Assembly (NCBI GenBank): GCA_002633005.1
Contig: NMRA01000110.1
Location: forward strand, 124,001 to 188,000
Direction: 5' to 3'
DNA length: 64,000 nt
Origin: Phoronis australis
Taxonomy: Eukaryota; Phoronida; Phoronidae
Shown: piece after piece, positions 60,601 to 64,000 of the stretch
Numbering within the stretch: position 1 is the first letter of the stretch
Layout of the letters: every line of letters begins with the position of its first letter
Notes under the pieces: model-generated
What the model saw: the letters and a program-made list of their open reading frames with translations, nothing else
Database searches by the model: none
What the model was told of the DNA's origin: nothing
Translations under genes and position numbers: made by a program

Positions 60601-63571
60601 TTTCCTCAACACGGTCGTCATCATGTAAAAGAGAAGTTTCGCCGGCATTAACATTTTCTACATGGTCCACTGTGGCATTCATCTGTTATCCATGACCATC
60701 CTCTTCTATTTCTTCTGGCTGACGTAGTACAATAATAGTTCATCATGAAAAGCATCATCATTATTGTCGGATGAGGACAAGCTTGCAGACGTTCTCGATC
60801 TCAAAGACTGACTCGGTCCAGTAATCCTTGGAGCTGGTTTCGGTCTAGGTAAAGTCCTGTTTTGTTTCCTTGGTGCTGCAGGTATCAGTCCTTATGATTC
60901 TTTTACTTTTCTTTCAGAATGTAAATAACCATCTGGCAACAACAGGTTTCTGTGTAGAACATGCTCGGACCCCGTTCCATTCTCTCTACTCACCACGAAC
61001 ACAGGAATATTTGGGTTTGGTATACTACGGACAATGTGAACTTCATCTTCCCATCTGTCTCCAATCTTGTACTTACCGTCAAAGGCAACAATTTTCACCA
61101 AAACTCAGTCACGAACTTCCTCAGCAGCGCCTTGCATCTTACGGTCCTATAAACCCTTCTGTTTTGTCGTCGACTTATTGGCTTCTTAGGTTGCTAAATC
61201 AGACGCCTGCTTTAGTCGGTCTCTCAATCCCCTTGATATAACTATAAGACATCGAAGAACCTGTCCTATTTTGCTCTGAGTCCAAAAGCCAAGTCAATGG
61301 GTAGTCTAGGCTGTCCACCAAACATCAACACGAAAGAAGATTGATCAGTTGACTCATGACGGTTAGAATTATATGTGTGCACTAGCGGTCCAGTGTGACT
61401 CTTACAGTCATGTTTCTGATATGTACCTAGAGTCCCTAGCATGCTTAAAAAAGTGCGATTGAGTCTCTCAGTCATGCCATTTCTAGACAGATGATAATTT
61501 GTGGTTCTTGACTTTTCGATTCCTGTCAACAAACATAATTCTTTAATGAGATTACCCTCAAAATTTGGACCCTGATCTGAATGTATTCGCTTCGGCAAAC
61601 CATAATGTGCAGTAAACCCATTAAACAAAACTTCTGCCGTTGTCTTTGCTGTCTGGTTCTTGGTGGGTATAGCCTGGGCAAATCTTGTAAAGTGATCAGT
61701 AATAACCAATATGTTCTGGAACCCTCCTTTCGACATTTCCAGCGTGAGAAAATCAATACATACCAAGTCCAGTGGCTGCGTAGTGACTATAATGATTTGC
61801 AAGAGGAGCACGAGCATCAATCGGTGACTTCCGTTTGACACAGCGACTGCAGTGCCAAATCCAATTTTCAACATCGGAATACATACCAGGAAAATAGAAC
61901 CTATCTTTGAGAAGTGCCAATGTTCTATCCCTTCCAGGATATCCAACGTCGTTGTGTAGATACCTGAGTGCCTTCTTCACAAACGGTTGTGGAAGAACTA
62001 ACTGATGTCGCATCACATCGTCTCATCGTTTCCCTGTAAAGAACACCAACGACCAATCTCAGCTAATTAAACACTCGTAACATATATACCCTCTTAGGTG
62101 TTACCGGTGCCTGATTAAAACTTGGCCTCCTGCCGTTCTTAACACATGAAATCCACCAGCGTAAATCCACGTCATCGTCCTGTGCCCTCCACCAGTCACG
62201 AGTAGTCATAGCTGATAATTCAAACACACTGAAGTCATCCTCTTCAATCCGAACATCTACTGATAAACAAACATTCAATCATTAGGGTGAAAAACATCTG
62301 CATATCGCCTTAATACTGTCAGTGGATATCATCCCTTCATCTGGTTGCGTATTCCATGTTGCCGGTAGTCGTGATAGCGCGTCTGCGTTGTTTCTACCAG
62401 GTCTGTAAACGATGTCAAAATCGTAATGTGCTAAGGCTGCCAACCACCGATGACCAGTCGCATCCAGCCTGGCTGAGGTTAAAACGTAAGTCAGTGGATT
62501 ATTATCGGTATACACTGTGAATCTGTGACCATACAAATAATCATTAAACTTCTCAGTTACAGCCCACTTTAAAGCAAGGAATATTCTAAACAAAATGCTG
62601 CATAATTCTGTTCACTCTGACTAAGACCACGACAAGCGTAACTAATTACTCTTTTCTCACCATCGCTTTCTTGATATAGAACTGCTCCAAGTCCATGATG
62701 ACTAGTGTCAGTGTGTAACTCGAATGGTAGTCTGTAATCAGGATAACTCAAAATAGGTGTTGAAGTCGAAATGCAAATGCAGCGTCGTCTTCCTTCCAAC
62801 GCCACATACTCGAAGTTTCTTTCGGATTGTCTTTTCCTTTCCTCTCCGGAACTGGAGTGAGACCATATAATGGCGTAGCTATACGTGCAAAGTTTGGAAC
62901 AAAGCTGCGATAGTAGCCTGTGAATCCCAAGAATTGTCGCACCTGCACCCCTGTGTTTGTCTGTGTTGGCCACTTCTTAATCTTTTCAATCTTCTCCGGA
63001 TCAGCTCCCACGCCATCCTTAGATACCACATATCCTAAGTACTTGACCTGAGACATCAGAAGAACACACTTCTTTGGAGTCAGTTTCAGTGCATTCTGTC
63101 ATAATCTCTCCAAAACACCTCACAGTCAACGTAGATGTTCGTCGAGGGAATTACTAAAAATAATATCCAAATATATGACACATGTCTCTAAATGAAGATC
63201 ACCAAGTGTTTCTTCCATCAGACGTTGATAAGCAGCTGGAGAATTGCATAAACCCATTGCCATGCGACTCCATTCATAGAACCCTAATGGACCCACTGTA
63301 AACGCAGTACGCTCTTTATATTTTTCCTCGACATGCTTATGTGAAGTCAAGTTCAAAATTTAATTAATTCTGTATGCTTCACGAGGATTTGTAGATACTT
63401 GGCTGACAGTGGCTTGTATTCCTATTGCAGCACAATGGCGAGGTGTTCGCTGTTAAAACATTTGACAGTGCCGCCTGTTCCCGTGTGCCTGGGTTACAAG
63501 CGCGTGAGATTGAAGTTGTTCGTCAACTACGACATCCTAACATTGTAGAGGTGGTGTCAGTTGAAACTGAG
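52555..63571 (+). CDS. TBK1: TBK1/IKK-epsilon-type protein kinase, first two coding exons (partial)
   Basis: Ser/Thr kinase of the TBK1/IKBKE family, which in animals phosphorylates IRF transcription factors and autophagy receptors downstream of nucleic-acid sensors. Only residues 1-82 lie in the window. Exon 1 (52555-52659) gives YIWYLHDIIGKGATGNVFKC with the glycine loop at residues 22-30. Exon 2 (63431-63571) gives VFAVKTFD with the beta-3 lysine (Lys44) and QAREIEVVRQLRHPNIVEVV with the alpha-C glutamate. Both junctions are phase 0 with GTAAGT and GTAAGA donors. Order, spacing and words (GKGATGNVF, REIEV, HPNIV) match TBK1/IKK-epsilon better than other kinases; which of the two paralogues, or their common precursor, cannot be told. 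The gene runs on beyond the right edge. Confidence 0.88.
53440..54572 (-). repeat. ETS/YY1/NRF-1 repeat family, inverted copy in TBK1-like intron 1
   Basis: Minus-strand copy with triplet blocks (about 53480-53530 and 53615-53645), CCGCCATCTTTAACCGGAAG near 54262, TGCGCATGCGCG at 54237-54248 and the hairpin end running into the CA microsatellite. A 164-codon frame at 54060-54554 is the longest in the family but shows no known domain. Confidence 0.8.
54575..54632 (+). repeat. (CA)29 microsatellite
   Basis: Uninterrupted CA dinucleotides followed by impure CACA/ATCA sequence to about 54675. It begins inside the terminal hairpin of the adjoining repeat (TTTATTTCG|CACACA). Confidence 0.95.
54680..60465. 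other. TBK1-like intron 1, no gene recognised
   Basis: Long AT-rich intron. It holds a short repeat AACCAGGAAGGGAC near 55104, two- to threefold repeats of CCAATAACTATTG near 57290, and a tRNA-box-B-like GGTTCAAATCC near 60171. Open frames here look like noise. Confidence 0.45.
60470..63360 (-). mobile_element. Truncated Ty3/gypsy retrotransposon, antisense in TBK1-like intron 1
   Basis: Minus-strand pol remnant: reverse transcriptase (63356 to about 62900), RNase H (about 62800-62330), zinc-binding domain and integrase (about 62016-61266), and an integrase C-terminal tail (61101-60892 and an acidic end to 60470). Gag, protease and the start of reverse transcriptase are absent; LTRs were not identified. 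Several frame shifts make it dead. It stops about 70 bases before TBK1-like exon 2. Confidence 0.85.
60892..63356 (-). pseudogene. gypsy pol remnant: RT, RNase H, integrase
   Basis: RT shows ERTAFTVGPLGFYEWSRMAM and a damaged YxDD box (YLDIIF, one aspartate lost), then VKYLGYVVSKDG and FLGFTGYYRSFVPNF. RNase H shows FELHTDTSHHGLGAVL and FTVYTDNNPLTYVL, then DALSRLP. Integrase keeps the zinc finger (Cys-Ser-Arg-Cys end) and all three catalytic acids: VCIDFL, HSDQGPNFEG and GMTERLNRT. The tail has HRNLLLP, typical of Ty3/gypsy. Breaks lie near 63060-63130, 62570-62600, 62020-62280 and 61100-61270. Confidence 0.85.
63431..63571 (+). CDS. TBK1: TBK1-like coding exon 2
   Basis: 47 codons between acceptor CCTATTGCAG and donor GAG|GTAAGA, covering strands beta-2 to beta-4 and helix alpha-C of the kinase N-lobe. 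It begins right after the truncated gypsy element. Confidence 0.9.
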
Positions 63572-64000
63572 GTAAGATGAACTTGACTTACAGGTGCTAG
63601 TAGTGCAGTAGTGGATGACAGGACGCTCAATTCACCTTTAAAACATCTCCAATGTTTGCTTGATCATCATGTTCTAGTACTCCAAGGAACTGCAGCCATA
63701 AAATGTGGTAAAATAATTGCCAAATTATTATTATATTGATTATATTTAAAAGTTTACAGTTCCATTTAAAAAAAAGATATTGCCCCTTTTTATTTCCCAT
63801 TGTCTCCTAATGCTGTTGTGAATCCCTTCAGTCCTCTAACAATTGTTCAGCTTTTCAAAGCATTTTTTGAAGGTAGCTGAGGTATAGACCCTGTACTTAT
63901 TGATTGTTATGGATCTTTATTTTCAAAAAACATGAACAGCTTCTTTTGAGTTCTTGATGCCTATAACTAGCTGGTCAGCCTTAATTGCTGGAAACTATTT
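63572..64000 (+). other. TBK1-like intron 2, start
   Basis: Follows the GTAAGA donor. No further exon is visible before the window ends. Confidence 0.6.

Overview
The window is animal nuclear DNA: AT-rich, gene-poor, with long introns, GT-AG splice sites and many transposable-element relics. A CYP17-like cytochrome P450, a TBK1/IKK-epsilon-type kinase, Tx1-type LINE, Ty3/gypsy and short terminal-inverted-repeat elements, together with very heavy repeat load, suggest a marine invertebrate, most likely a deuterostome (hemichordate, echinoderm or cephalochordate). The species cannot be fixed from the sequence. The stretch contains two ambiguous bases (about 44467 and 50180), so it is a draft assembly.

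Left part (1-30.4 kb). I could rebuild by eye a complete ten-exon minus-strand P450 gene from the ATG at 30361 to the stop at 1539. The exons join in phase to a 517-residue protein with the membrane anchor, ExxR, PERF and heme-cysteine motifs. Two residues normally conserved in P450s, the C-helix Trp/Arg pair and the I-helix acid, are replaced. Its introns hold most of the repeats: a decayed L1/Tx1 LINE in intron 9, a TTAA-flanked 1.7-kb element in intron 6, and in intron 1 a roughly 10-kb composite. That composite has inverted GC/AT palindrome arrays at its ends, a second nested pair of inverted arms, and a minisatellite with higher-order (ABCD) structure near its middle. Downstream of the P450, two possible exons look weakly like a UDP-glycosyltransferase.

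Middle (30.4-46 kb). A minus-strand gene encodes a small protein with two C-terminal membrane helices, faintly like CD225/dispanin proteins. Its probable intron is almost exactly a second copy of the TTAA element, whose end supplies the 5' splice site. The rest is intergenic, with a short TIR element and hairpins.

Right part (46-64 kb). Four head-to-tail copies of a repeat family at 46.1-51.4 kb, plus inverted copies at 32.3-33.4 and 53.4-54.6 kb, carry consensus-like ETS, YY1 and NRF-1 sites, an unusual promoter-like kit. From 52.5 kb on the plus strand runs the start of a TBK1/IKK-epsilon-type kinase: a leader, coding exon 1 and coding exon 2. They are separated by a 10.8-kb intron that contains one inverted copy of the repeat family, a CA microsatellite and an antisense, decayed Ty3/gypsy element ending just before exon 2. 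TBK1-type kinases act in innate immune signalling; the P450 probably acts on steroids or other lipophilic small molecules. The two genes share no obvious pathway.
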